Source: Bacillota bacterium (lineage in GTDB: Bacteria; Bacillota; Clostridia; Peptostreptococcales; Acidaminobacteraceae). Taken from it: a stretch of 64,000 nt of DNA. This document shows positions 1 through 8,214 of the stretch, in pieces. Position 1 is the first letter of the stretch; each line of letters opens with the position of its first letter. The DNA lies in assembly GCA_025210655.1 (NCBI GenBank), contig JAOARG010000044.1, positions 111,919 to 175,918 of the forward strand. The letters run 5' to 3'. The notes under the pieces were generated by a model. The model was not told where the DNA came from. It saw nothing but the letters and a program-made list of their open reading frames with translations, and did no database searches. The position numbers and the translations under genes are program-made.

Positions 1-2014
1 GTACCGACATAGCTAACATGGTTTTCTCATTATTTTCATCAAAACGATTAAGAAATTCTTCTTTTTCCTGCTCGTTAAGACCCTTTTCCTGTTTTACAAT
101 ATCCATATCCTCTTCATCATATTCTTCAATGAGAATCTCCCAGACATCCTCCATGTACTTGTATGAAGGAAAGAAGACAAGATAGTTTCCTTTTTTATGT
201 TTTACCGCCTTAAAAATAGTCTCTACAATATCTCCATAAGAGTTTTCCCTATCCTTATATCTAGTTGAAATCCCTTGGTGGGTTATTAGACAGAGTTTTT
301 CCTGTTCAAATGGAGATAATGCATCAAAATAGTAGCTATTCTCATCCCCACCTAATAGATTCATAAAATAATCCATAGGACTTAATGTAGCAGAGAAAAA
401 CACAACACTACTGGCATTTTTAGTATATGACATTAAATTAGTTCTAGGATTAAGACAAAAAACTTTTAATATTACTTCATCCCTACTCTTTTCATAGTAA
501 GTAACATAGGAATCATCATATAGTTGCAATTTCTTTATAAAATCATATAAGTCAAAATAAGCTTCAAGAAGAGAATCCTTGTGTTCCCAATCGGACAAGG
601 AGTAAAATACTTTCTCAGTTCTGTGAATTATTCCCCTTACAAGTTCCTCAACCTTATCATCATATCTTTCAAATACTAGACTTTTACAAGTCTCCATTTC
701 TTTTCTCTTATCAATTAAGTGCTTATTAAGTTCGTCATAATATTTATATAGTTTTTTATCTTTTCCCTTGATTTTCTTCTTCAAATCCAAGACCATTTTT
801 TTAGATATCTTAGCTGAATACATTTCCCTTGACCTGTCTACTAGATTATGGGCTTCATCTACTAAAAACACATAATTGTTTTTTGTCTTTACTTCGTCGC
901 TTATTTCATCACTAAAGTATCTCCTCAGCATTGCCCCGGGATCAAATGCATAGTTATAATCACAAATAATAAGATCACAGTATAGGGATATATCTAGAGA
1001 AAACTCGTATGGACAGACCATATGCTTCTGACTATACTCCATAATTTTTTCCATATCATAGGAATCCTCATCTTCAAGTATATCCAGAAGAGCATCATTT
1101 ATACGGTCATAATGTCCCTTTGCATATGGACAATAATCACCATCACATCTTTTTTCTTCATGGAGACAAATTTTATCCTTCGCCGTAATTACGATACTCT
1201 TGAGAATTAGACCATTGTCCTTTAATATGTTGACAGTATCTTTCGCTACTTCTCTACCAATAGTTTTGGCAGTCAGATAAAATATTTTTTTATCTTTCTT
1301 TACTATTGATTTTACTGTTGGAAAAATGGTAGCAATGGTCTTCCCAGTTCCTGTAGGAGCCCTTGCAAACATCTTTTCTCCATCAGTAACCATCTTATAT
1401 ACACCTTTCATTAATTTCCTCTGATTATCCCTATATCCATCAAAGGGAAATTCAAGTGTCTCAATGCTCCCTGATCTTTTCTTTTTATACTCCCCAACCA
1501 AACTGGCAAAAGCCATATATCCGTCAAGTACTTCATTATAAAATTTTCTTAATTCATCTATTGAATAATGCTTCTTAAAGCATTTGATTTCTTTACTTTT
1601 TATATTGCAATAGCTTATCTGTACAATTATTTCATCTAATTTATGTTCTTCCATATACATGTAGGCATACATTTTCCCTTGAGCCCAGTGCATTAGATTG
1701 TAATTTTCGTGAATACCATCCATATCTATTGTAACTGACTTTATTTCATCAATAATAGGAATATCACCATCTAGAATTATCCCATCTACCCTGCCAGCTA
1801 TTTCAAGTACCGTATTATCTATATTATTACATCTAGAAATTTGAACTTCAGATTCATATTTTTCATACTTCTTTTTATATTTTTTTTGTACTTCCTTATG
1901 TATTCTTATCCCATCTACAGCCCTAGCAGAACTCAAGAATACAGTCTTAATATCACCACTTCTAAGTACAAATTCAATTATCTCCCGTACTGAAATACTT
2001 ATATTTTCAATCAT
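1..2014 (-). CDS. DinG/XPD-type ATP-dependent DNA helicase with N-terminal PD-(D/E)XK nuclease-like domain (C-terminus off left edge)
   Basis: The frame is open from an ATG at 2014 to the window edge (about 671 residues), so the C-terminus is missing. The N-terminal part carries GRVDGI, then PIIDEIKS and HWAQGKMYAYMY, which match the D...ExK...QxxxY pattern of RecB/Cas4-like nucleases. Next come Walker A (APTGTGKT), four cysteines spaced as in the XPD/DinG iron-sulfur domain (KIC, RC, YC, VCPYE) and a DEAH box (VDEAH). The family unwinds DNA 5'-3' in repair; nuclease-helicase fusions of this type are known in Firmicutes. The role is inferred from these motifs. The gene stands alone on the minus strand, with an AGGAG-like ribosome binding site just upstream. 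Confidence 0.9.
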   Translation of the reverse strand, partial: MIENISISVREIIEFVLRSGDIKTVFLSSARAVDGIRIHKEVQKKYKKKYEKYESEVQISRCNNIDNTVLEIAGRVDGIILDGDIPIIDEIKSVTIDMDGIHENYNLMHWAQGKMYAYMYMEEHKLDEIIVQISYCNIKSKEIKCFKKHYSIDELRKFYNEVLDGYMAFASLVGEYKKKRSGSIETLEFPFDGYRDNQRKLMKGVYKMVTDGEKMFARAPTGTGKTIATIFPTVKSIVKKDKKIFYLTAKTIGREVAKDTVNILKDNGLILKSIVITAKDKICLHEEKRCDGDYCPYAKGHYDRINDALLDILEDEDSYDMEKIMEYSQKHMVCPYEFSLDISLYCDLIICDYNYAFDPGAMLRRYFSDEISDEVKTKNNYVFLVDEAHNLVDRSREMYSAKISKKMVLDLKKKIKGKDKKLYKYYDELNKHLIDKRKEMETCKSLVFERYDDKVEELVRGIIHRTEKVFYSLSDWEHKDSLLEAYFDLYDFIKKLQLYDDSYVTYYEKSRDEVILKVFCLNPRTNLMSYTKNASSVVFFSATLSPMDYFMNLLGGDENSYYFDALSPFEQEKLCLITHQGISTRYKDRENSYGDIVETIFKAVKHKKGNYLVFFPSYKYMEDVWEILIEEYDEEDMDIVKQEKGLNEQEKEEFLNRFDENNEKTMLAMSV

Positions 2015-2129
2015 ATTTTTCTCCTCGGACCAAAATAAAAAGCCCATACCATATAGATGATACAGACCTAACTAATTATAACATTCTTAAATATGTAGCT
2101 ACAATATTTTATTAAAAATATCTCCTTTA

Positions 2130-2369
2130 CTAATCATATCTCGAAAAACCTACCATAGTAACTGCAAGTCCCCCAAGAACTACCATATATTCAGCTCCAC
2201 CTAAATATGAACTAGGATCTAATACTATTATTCCACCAACTAAAATAATCCCAATGCCCATTATCATAAGCTTTACAGAGCTCACTTCTTTTTCCAATAT
2301 ACTTTTTACCAAGAAAAACATTAGTGCCAATCCACATAGGTTAATTATTAATTCTATAGGAAACGCCAT
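2130..2369 (-). CDS. small hydrophobic membrane protein, unknown function
   Basis: This 79-residue protein has two or three predicted membrane segments: residues about 5-22 (LIINLCGLALMFFLV), 33-50 (LMIMGIGIILVGGIIVL) and 60-75. There is a short polar stretch after the first, and the protein ends with FSRYD. A strong AGGAGGGG ribosome binding site precedes the ATG. It lies alone between the helicase gene and the divergent adenosyltransferase gene. I do not recognise the family. It is a real gene judging by its ribosome site, composition and lack of competing frames. Confidence 0.65.
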   Translation of the reverse strand: MAFPIELIINLCGLALMFFLVKSILEKEVSSVKLMIMGIGIILVGGIIVLDPSSYLGGAEYMVVLGGLAVTMVGFSRYD

Positions 2370-2496
2370 AACTTCCCCTCCTCCCTAACTTTTGCATTAT
2401 ACTATGTATTTATTAACTTTTACTTAAGAAAAAACTTCCTAGAATATTATTCCTAAGCTTGGGTAAAATAACATTAAGAAAATAAGGAGGGATAAT

Positions 2497-3018
2497 ATGC
2501 CACAAAGAGTTACTACAAAAACTGGTGACAAGGGAACCACTAGCCTATATAGTGGGGAAAGGGTATGTAAATCAAGTTCCAGAGTAGAGGCCTTTGGCAC
2601 AATTGATGAAGTCAACTCATGGTTAGGGCTTATTAGAGCTTCCCTTAAGGATGAAGAACTCAAAGAAATGGTTCTAAAAATCGAAGAAAAAATGTTTGTA
2701 GTTGGTTCAGAATTAGCTACTATAAGTAAACATTTAGATATCATAATTACCACAGAAGATGTAAAATACCTTGAAGACAAAATAGAATATTATAAGCACC
2801 ATTCAAATCTTATCAATAAATTTACAATACCAGGCCGTAGTGTCATGGACGGATACTTTAACATCGCAAGAACAATTACAAGAAGAGCTGAAAGAAGAAT
2901 AATTTACTTCAGTCAAAAAGAAAACATAATAATTAATAAATATCTACTTATGTATGTAAATAGGTTATCAGATCTACTTTATATAGTTAGTAGATTGGAT
3001 TTTGATGAAACGGAATAA
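2497..3018 (+). CDS. cob(I)yrinic acid a,c-diamide adenosyltransferase, PduO type
   Basis: This 173-residue protein transfers the 5'-deoxyadenosyl group of ATP to cob(I)alamin, making coenzyme B12. The family signature is clear: TKTGDKGTTSL near residue 7 (ATP binding), EAFGTIDEVNSWLG near residue 32, and RTITRRAERRI near residue 125. Its length is normal for the PduO family. The ATG follows AAGGAGGG at good spacing. It is monocistronic, with a bidirectional terminator right after the stop. No cobalamin riboswitch is visible in the 125 bp upstream. The enzyme would supply adenosylcobalamin to mutases or aminomutases, which fits an amino-acid-fermenting anaerobe (inference). Confidence 0.93.
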   Translation: MPQRVTTKTGDKGTTSLYSGERVCKSSSRVEAFGTIDEVNSWLGLIRASLKDEELKEMVLKIEEKMFVVGSELATISKHLDIIITTEDVKYLEDKIEYYKHHSNLINKFTIPGRSVMDGYFNIARTITRRAERRIIYFSQKENIIINKYLLMYVNRLSDLLYIVSRLDFDETE

Positions 3019-3020
3019 AA

Positions 3021-3053
3021 AAATAGACTTTTGGGAATCCCAAAAGTCTATTT
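3021..3053. terminator. bidirectional intrinsic terminator between convergent genes
   Basis: A perfect hairpin has arms AAATAGACTTTTGGG and its complement around a two-base loop. It lies between the adenosyltransferase stop (3018) and the end of the converging gene (3060), with A/T tracts on both sides. Confidence 0.85.
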
Positions 3054-3059
3054 ATAATT

Positions 3060-3686
3060 CTACTTTCTGAATATCTTACTCATCTGAACTTCACCATTAT
3101 TATACAAATATCCAAAATCATCACTGATATTTTCAACAAATCCTTTGATAAAAGACTCCCTAAAAGTATAGTAGTACTCAACATCTACTCCGCTACTTTC
3201 CCAGTTGGCCTTATGGACACATTGCGAAATTTCCCAAATCATGTTATTATCATCGCTTTCAAGTATTCTATTCACCCTATCACAAGGCATTCCTTCCAAG
3301 AGAATATTACTTAACTCATTGAATACTTCAGCAGGTGTTGAAAACTTCTTCTCAGTTATTTCTGCTATTCTCTTACCTTCAGAATAATAAACACTTCTTA
3401 TTTTTTCAGCATTATCACCCTCAAGGGTAAGCTCTTTAACCAGGGCTGCTTGTCTTGACTCAGCTACAGTTATTCTATTCTGAAGCCATCCGTGAATATT
3501 TGATTGATCAATAAGTTCCTCAAGGGGTTTGTTAGGTATATAATCCCCAAATTTCTCACAAAGTTCACTGTGATACTTTAGAAGCTCATCACTTTCAAAC
3601 TCCTTAACAATTTCTTTTTCAATATTTTCAAGAATAATTATCTTGTTAAATAACCACTCATGTATTGGTGCTAAAAACAAACTCAT
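3060..3686 (-). CDS. conserved hypothetical soluble protein, unknown function
   Basis: This protein of 208 residues starts at MSLFLAPIHEWLF. I prefer the ATG at 3686, which lies 8 nt from GGAGA; an upstream in-frame TTG at 3692 is too close to that site. It has no signal peptide or membrane segment. It is rich in Glu/Lys/Leu and probably largely helical, with two similar segments: APIHEWLFNKI at residues 6-16 and SNIHGWLQNRI near residue 69. This suggests an internal duplication of an IHxWLxNxI motif. A few cysteines are scattered (CEKF, MPCDR, QCVHK). I do not recognise the family. It may be co-transcribed with the DNA glycosylase gene upstream. Confidence 0.7.
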   Translation of the reverse strand: MSLFLAPIHEWLFNKIIILENIEKEIVKEFESDELLKYHSELCEKFGDYIPNKPLEELIDQSNIHGWLQNRITVAESRQAALVKELTLEGDNAEKIRSVYYSEGKRIAEITEKKFSTPAEVFNELSNILLEGMPCDRVNRILESDDNNMIWEISQCVHKANWESSGVDVEYYYTFRESFIKGFVENISDDFGYLYNNGEVQMSKIFRK

Positions 3687-3765
3687 AATCAATTCTCCTT
3701 ATCATTATTTATGAAATCATTATACATCACTACACCTAATAAATCCGTAACCTCTGTTACCAAAA

Positions 3766-4407
3766 TTATATTTTTTCAATACTTTCATATCTATCAAATT
3801 TATTTTCTTGAATCTTCCATATATACAAAGATGCAAGGGTATTATATGGAGAAAAGAGATTATGAAAATCATCATAATCACTCTTTTTAATTTCCCGATC
3901 AAGTTTATAAAGCCATACAAGTCCATTTTTAATTGATAAATCAGCAAAGGATAATACATTTTCCCTTCCAAGACAAAATATCAAAAACATATCCGCAGTC
4001 CATTTACCAATCCCCTTAATCTTAATTAACTCAGCTACCACATCTTCATCACTAAGCTGATCAAAATAAACCCTTGAATATCCATTATCTATAAATGCAT
4101 TTGCAACATTTTTTATATATCCAGCTTTAGAATTTGAAACACCACAAGTTCTTAAGTCTTCGTGGCGAATCTCTATTATTCTTTCAGGAGAAATATCACC
4201 AACAAGTGAAACTACCCTATTCCAAATAGTATTAGCAGCTTTAAATGATAACTGTTGGTATATTATACTGTTTACAAGGGCAAGGAAGGGATCATCAATA
4301 ATCTCAAACTCAACATCACCAACTAAATCAATTAATTTTCCAATGGTTACATCCATGGCTTTAAGATTACTTATATCTTCAACTTTAGGTCTATAAATAC
4401 TCTTCAT
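3766..4407 (-). CDS. HhH-GPD superfamily DNA glycosylase (AlkA-like 3-methyladenine DNA glycosylase)
   Basis: This 213-residue protein removes damaged bases, probably alkylated purines, in base excision repair. The helix-hairpin-helix is at residues about 127-145 (LIKIKGIGKWTADM) and the catalytic Asp is D156 in SFADLSI, both in the usual positions. The substrate-pocket region SIIYQQLSFKAA near residue 47 is typical of the AlkA/MAG branch. There are no iron-sulfur cysteines after the HhH, which argues against endonuclease III. It lacks the N-terminal Ada-like or extra domain of E. coli AlkA. It lies upstream of the 208-residue unknown gene on the same strand. Confidence 0.88.
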   Translation of the reverse strand: MKSIYRPKVEDISNLKAMDVTIGKLIDLVGDVEFEIIDDPFLALVNSIIYQQLSFKAANTIWNRVVSLVGDISPERIIEIRHEDLRTCGVSNSKAGYIKNVANAFIDNGYSRVYFDQLSDEDVVAELIKIKGIGKWTADMFLIFCLGRENVLSFADLSIKNGLVWLYKLDREIKKSDYDDFHNLFSPYNTLASLYIWKIQENKFDRYESIEKI

Positions 4408-4454
4408 ATAATCACACCCTAGTCTATTTTTACCCCTTTTCTAATCAATCATTC

Positions 4455-5111
4455 TTATTCTACTGGTAATTTCATAAATATAGCTAATTGATGTAACTGT
4501 CTACTAAAAATTCTATTAATCATTCCAACACATTTCCCTACTAAGATAGCTGCAATTACAGTACCTTCACGTATTCCAACAATTTGACCCATAAAAACGA
4601 AGGATAAAGCAATAGATAAAACTACGACAATCGCATCAAAGGACACCTTTAGATTGTGAAATGGCATAGTAGTTTTTGTCTGAACTGCAATCAAAAGACC
4701 TTCAGCGGGAAGTGGCATAACATCAGCCTTAAGATATAAAACTATACCTATCCCTAAAAAAACAATGCTCACACCTAGTGTAGCTAATTGAACAATATAA
4801 TTCCACGGCATATATGATGAAACTAAGAAGTCTGTATAATTAACGAAATATCCAAAAATCGTGGCAAATAATATCTGAAGAAGATTAACAACTTTAAAAT
4901 TTTTCCCCAGTATTACAATTTGAATCCCCACATAAAGGGAAAACATAACAGTAATCATAGCACCAGTACTATAGCCACTTATGAGGCTAATAACATAAGG
5001 CAAAGAAGAAACCGGCGATACACCTAAATTTGATTTAATAGATAATGTAACCCCCAAAGCCAGAAAAAACAGTCCTATACAATATACTATGATTCTTTTA
5101 ACTAAATTCAT
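4455..5111 (-). CDS. YczE/YitT-type integral membrane protein
   Basis: This 218-residue protein has five or six membrane helices and the family opening IIVYCIGLFFLALGVTLSIK, followed by a SNLGVSPVSSLPYV loop and the internal PLPAEGLLIA motif. YczE-like proteins are widespread in Firmicutes, and their transport or regulatory role is not settled. The ATG at 5111 has only a weak upstream purine stretch. It is followed by the glycosylase gene on the same strand, but a 47 bp gap makes an operon only possible. Confidence 0.8.
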   Translation of the reverse strand: MNLVKRIIVYCIGLFFLALGVTLSIKSNLGVSPVSSLPYVISLISGYSTGAMITVMFSLYVGIQIVILGKNFKVVNLLQILFATIFGYFVNYTDFLVSSYMPWNYIVQLATLGVSIVFLGIGIVLYLKADVMPLPAEGLLIAVQTKTTMPFHNLKVSFDAIVVVLSIALSFVFMGQIVGIREGTVIAAILVGKCVGMINRIFSRQLHQLAIFMKLPVE

Positions 5112-5199
5112 ATAAGATACGGGATTCTTCTTTAAGAATCCATCCCTTTCTTGTATTTTCTTACATTATATCAAATTTATTAGTTGGAGTTCAAACTAC

Positions 5200-5395
5200 A
5201 TTTTAGGCCTAATCTAGCCTAAAGCTCATTCTAATCGCGCCTAATCATTGAATATCAACTAGCCTAAGATTGTGTCTAAATGCTGTTACTTTTCACTTTG
5301 AAAAGCAACAGCAAAAACCATATTAGGCCAACTGCAAAGCAGTGATTAGGCGTGAACAAAGTAACATTAGGCTACTCCTTTAGCTGAAAAGGTGA
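5200..5395. repeat. hairpin array, linker ATTAGGC/GCCTAAT
   Basis: This lies in the 481 bp gap between the YczE-type gene and the end of the ABC-F gene. The heptamer ATTAGGC occurs at 5322, 5345 and 5366, and its reverse complement GCCTAA(T) at 5207, 5217, 5239 and 5272. Between the linkers lie palindromes with unrelated stems: GCTGTT...AACAGC with CTTTTCA...TGAAAAG (5282-5312), ACTGCaaaGCAGT (5331-5343) and CCTTT...AAAGG (5377-5392). The rest of the gap (5396-5590) has a further AAGGCAAAACTAA and TTAGTTTTGCTT inverted pair. No gene is visible in it. Confidence 0.75.
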
Positions 5396-5592
5396 ATCGC
5401 ACTAGACTTCGTTAGCGCTAGAGGAATTAATTTATAAATTAAATTAGTGGAAAAGGCAAAACTAATATCTTAAAATCCCTTTATAACTACCTTTTGTTCT
5501 TCCTCTTCCCCTTAGTTTTGCTTACAAAACAAATTCCCCTAGCACAAATTTTGTGCGATTCCCCATTTCCCCTACAATCTTAGACTAAATTA

Positions 5593-7470
5593 TTACTGCA
5601 TCTCACAATACCTCTCCATCTTTAAATCAAGCTCCTCCTCAAGTAAAGCTAACTCATCCATTAGACTTTGCAACTTTTCATAATCACTTGAAGCCAGTTC
5701 AATACTAGCTTTTATATCAAGAATTTTAATTTCAAAATCTTCAATCTCCTTTTCTAAATGAATTATAACCGTTTCATTGACTTTGTTATTCTTACTTTTT
5801 TCCTTAACTTTAACTTTTATTTTTTTATCAATATAACTACTTTCTCTTTTCTTTATTTCCTTGCTTTTCTCATTCTTATAATACTCATAATCCCCTTCAT
5901 ATATCTTTAATTTCTTATCTTCTATTTCAAATATCCTAGAAGCTGTTTTATTAAGGAAAAATCTATCATGGGATATAAATATTATAGTACCATCAAAACT
6001 TTCCAGAGCCTCTTCTAATACTTCTTTAGTCTTTATATCAATATGGTTAGTAGGCTCATCAAGGATCATGCAATTTATATCCTCTTTCATAAGAATGGAG
6101 AGCATCAATCTAACCTTTTCTCCACCTGAAAGCTTGTTGACTTTTTTAAATACATCTTCACCATAAAACTTGAACCTTGATAAATAGTTTCTTATTTCTC
6201 CATCAGACATAGCTATATAATACTTAAATACCGATAGCATATCTAAGTTATCTTCGTGAAATTCAATATCCTGCTGAAGATATCCAATCTTAACATTTGA
6301 GCCAATTTTCACAAATTGATCATCTTCACTCTTCTTTAAAATTCTTTTTATCAGAGTACTTTTTCCACTTCCATTTCCTCCAATTATCCCTACTCGATCT
6401 TTCATCCACACCTTAAACTCACAATTATTTAATAGTCTATTGTCTCCTATTTGCAAATCAAGATTTTTGCACACTACTACTTCCTTACCAGAGCGATTTG
6501 AACCTGAGAAATCAATCGATAAAGCCTTAGTATCAAGTACAGGTTTGTCTATTTTGTCCATTTTCTCTATTCTTCTTTCAATAGCCTTTGCCTTCACAAA
6601 CATAGCTTCATTATCAGCACGTCTTCCCCATTCCCTCATTCTCTTAGAAGCTTCTTCCAGTTGTTTTATTTTTCTACTTTGTGCATTATACATCCTTAAA
6701 CTATTTTCATATCTAACTACACGCTCTTCTAAATAATAGGAATAATTCCCCATGTATTCTTCAGACTGTCCATTCTTAAGCTCATATATTTTATCTATGA
6801 CATTATCTAAGAAATATCTATCATGGGATATGATTAATACTGATCCAGAATAAGTTTTAAGATACTCCTCAAGCCACTCTGTCATTTCAATATCAAGATG
6901 GTTGGTAGGTTCGTCTAAAAGTAGAATATCAGCTTCTTCCAAAAGTATCTTTGCAAGCTCTATTTTAGTTTTTTCACCTCCACTTAATATTTCATATTCC
7001 TTACCAAGCATTTCATCATCAATTTTTAAACCACTACATATTTTTGACATTCTCTCATTTATAGCATATCCACCTAATGATTCATACTTCATTTGTGTTT
7101 GGCTATATATATCAAGAATCCTATCCATATCTTCACACCCACTGGACATCTTAATTTCAAGTTCTTTTATTTGCCTTTCTAGACTTAGCAAATCCTTAAA
7201 TGCATTTGTAAGAACCATCTTAACTGTTAAGTCTTTATATACCTTGGGAATCTGCCTCAATAAACCTACTTTAGCCCCTTTTCTAATAAACATATCTCCT
7301 GAGCTTTGTTTCTCTTCTCCACAAATTATCCTAAAAATAGTCGACTTACCAGTACCATTCTCACCTAAAAGCGCAATTCTCTCATTATCCTTTAACTCAA
7401 TATTTACATTCGAGAATATTTCTCCCGAAAAGTACTTCATCCCCATATTATTAATACTCAAATCCAACAT
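5593..7470 (-). CDS. ABC-F family ATPase (translation factor / ribosome protection type)
   Basis: This 625-residue soluble protein has two ABC ATPase domains and no membrane segment. Domain 1 has GENGTGKST, LSGGEKTKIEL and LLLDEPTNHLD. Domain 2 has GGNGSGKST, LSGGEKVRLML and ILDEPTNHID. A charged linker lies between them and a C-terminal coiled coil ends the protein. This is the ABC-F layout; members act at the ribosomal E site, and some give resistance to lincosamides, pleuromutilins or streptogramins. I place the start at ATG 7470 (MLDLSINN), preceded by TTGGAGG. The frame stays open for 36 further codons upstream, but these cover leader structures. The structured leader and upstream short ORF suggest antibiotic-responsive attenuation (inference). 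Confidence 0.92.
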   Translation of the reverse strand: MLDLSINNMGMKYFSGEIFSNVNIELKDNERIALLGENGTGKSTIFRIICGEEKQSSGDMFIRKGAKVGLLRQIPKVYKDLTVKMVLTNAFKDLLSLERQIKELEIKMSSGCEDMDRILDIYSQTQMKYESLGGYAINERMSKICSGLKIDDEMLGKEYEILSGGEKTKIELAKILLEEADILLLDEPTNHLDIEMTEWLEEYLKTYSGSVLIISHDRYFLDNVIDKIYELKNGQSEEYMGNYSYYLEERVVRYENSLRMYNAQSRKIKQLEEASKRMREWGRRADNEAMFVKAKAIERRIEKMDKIDKPVLDTKALSIDFSGSNRSGKEVVVCKNLDLQIGDNRLLNNCEFKVWMKDRVGIIGGNGSGKSTLIKRILKKSEDDQFVKIGSNVKIGYLQQDIEFHEDNLDMLSVFKYYIAMSDGEIRNYLSRFKFYGEDVFKKVNKLSGGEKVRLMLSILMKEDINCMILDEPTNHIDIKTKEVLEEALESFDGTIIFISHDRFFLNKTASRIFEIEDKKLKIYEGDYEYYKNEKSKEIKKRESSYIDKKIKVKVKEKSKNNKVNETVIIHLEKEIEDFEIKILDIKASIELASSDYEKLQSLMDELALLEEELDLKMERYCEMQ

Positions 7471-7503
7471 ATCTTTACCTCCAACTTTACAAAAATAAAA
7501 AGT

Positions 7504-7570
7504 ACCCAGAATGAGATATATTAAACCACTAGTATTAAAACTAGTAATTTCAATATACCTATATCCTGGG
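7504..7570 (-). promoter_or_regulatory. leader hairpin directly upstream of the ABC-F gene, possible attenuator
   Basis: On the minus strand GCCCAGGAT (7565-7570 core) can pair with ATTCTGGG (7504-7509 core). Inside are a tip of two ACTAGT blocks, and T-rich TACTTTTTATTTTT follows. The same CCCAGG could instead pair with the ACCTGGG arm of the terminator at 7604-7636, giving mutually exclusive folds. A four-codon ORF (MPRI) starts within the 5' arm. This layout resembles ribosome-mediated attenuation of ABC-F resistance genes. It is inferred from base pairing only. Confidence 0.45.
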
Positions 7571-7603
7571 CATAACAATAAACCTATAGCATTTTTTTCA
7601 ACT

Positions 7604-7636
7604 AAAAAACCCAGGTAAGCAAGCTCACCTGGGTTT
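7604..7636 (-). terminator. intrinsic terminator after the 41-residue ORF, in the ABC-F leader
   Basis: On the minus strand AAACCCAGGT pairs with ACCTGGGTTT around an inner AGC/GCT helix, followed by six T residues. It lies 25 bp after the stop of the small ORF and about 135 bp before the ABC-F start. Confidence 0.85.
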
Positions 7637-7660
7637 AAATATAATCACATCAAGTTAGAC

Positions 7661-7786
7661 TCACTTACAAATATTTACATTATTTTTTGACAGACCTCTC
7701 CCGTTAAATGAAATATTGAAGATTATTCCACTTGCATGAATCGGCATTCTATCAATTTGTAAACTATTTGTAAGTTCAAAATTCAT
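7661..7786 (-). CDS. 41-residue small protein or leader peptide upstream of the ABC-F gene
   Basis: A short ORF begins ATG at 7786 with AAAGGAG at good spacing and ends at TGA 7661, directly before a strong terminator. The product starts MNFELTNSLQIDRMP and ends SKNNVNICK, with a middle FNISFNGRG stretch. It has no signal peptide or transmembrane helix. It could be a leader peptide controlling the ABC-F gene through the terminator behind it, or an independent small protein. I do not recognise a family. Confidence 0.5.
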   Translation of the reverse strand: MNFELTNSLQIDRMPIHASGIIFNISFNGRGLSKNNVNICK

Positions 7787-7859
7787 GTGTTTTCTCCTTT
7801 GTTTATTCAGATTTATGATATCATTAATTATTTATTTATGCAATAGCATTAATAAAAGC

Positions 7860-7995
7860 TAATCGCACCTTTAATGCTCGCCTAGCTATTCACATGAGCT
7901 CATTAGCCCAGCTGGAATATATTTATGTAATTCCAAGCCCAGCCGCTTATCTAGTAAGCTCGTACTCGGATATTTCTCATAGGAGAAATACTTTT
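7860..7995. repeat. hairpin array with GCCCAGC linkers (copy 1)
   Basis: Successive palindromes are GGAAT...ATTCC (7914-7934), GCTTAtctagTAAGC (7945-7959) and TATTTCTCataGGAGAAATA (7971-7990). They are separated by AGCCCAGC and CTCGTACTCGGA linkers. The block at 51745-51870 has the same order of hairpins and linkers, but the second stem is GCTTG/CAAGC there. That base-pair change is matched on both arms. Confidence 0.75.
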
Positions 7996-8009
7996 ATAAT
8001 CTAATAAAA

Positions 8010-8046
8010 AACCCAAGACCTTCAAATTTATAAAAGATCTTGGGTT
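8010..8046 (-). terminator. intrinsic terminator of the phospholipase-like gene
   Basis: AACCCAAGATC pairs with its complement GGTCTTGGGTT across an AT-rich loop, followed by TTTTTTATTA on the minus strand. It lies about 170 bp past the stop of the gene ending at 8215, and a hairpin array fills the space between. Confidence 0.8.
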
Positions 8047-8049
8047 AGT

Positions 8050-8212
8050 AATTTTGTTAAATACAATTTCACCTATGTGAAATATCAATGTACAAGTTGT
8101 ATACAGCCGCTGGGCTCAAAACCATGTCAATAGGTTTTGGCTAGGCTCAGGAACCCAGTGAGTGGCTAAGCGAGTACTTGAGTACGGCTAGGCTAAAAGC
8201 TCATCAAGCTTT
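8050..8212. repeat. hairpin array inside the 3' UTR of the phospholipase-like gene
   Basis: Between the stop at 8215 and the terminator at 8010-8046 lie short palindromes TTTCAcctaTGTGAAA, AAAACC...GGTTTT, GTACttgaGTAC and AAAAGCTcatcAAGCTTTT. Repeated GGCTAGGCT / GCTGGGCTC / GTGGCTAAGC linkers separate them. The position means it would be transcribed as part of the mRNA tail. Confidence 0.65.
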
Positions 8213-8214
8213 TA

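Noticed and set aside
2370..2496. Cobalamin riboswitch before the adenosyltransferase gene
   Set aside because: The gap is too short and no B12-box-like sequence is visible.
7655..7665. UGA at the end of the 41-codon ORF read as selenocysteine
   Set aside because: The next stop follows two codons later and there is no CxxU-type motif; the downstream hairpin is a terminator with a T-run, so UGA is taken as stop.
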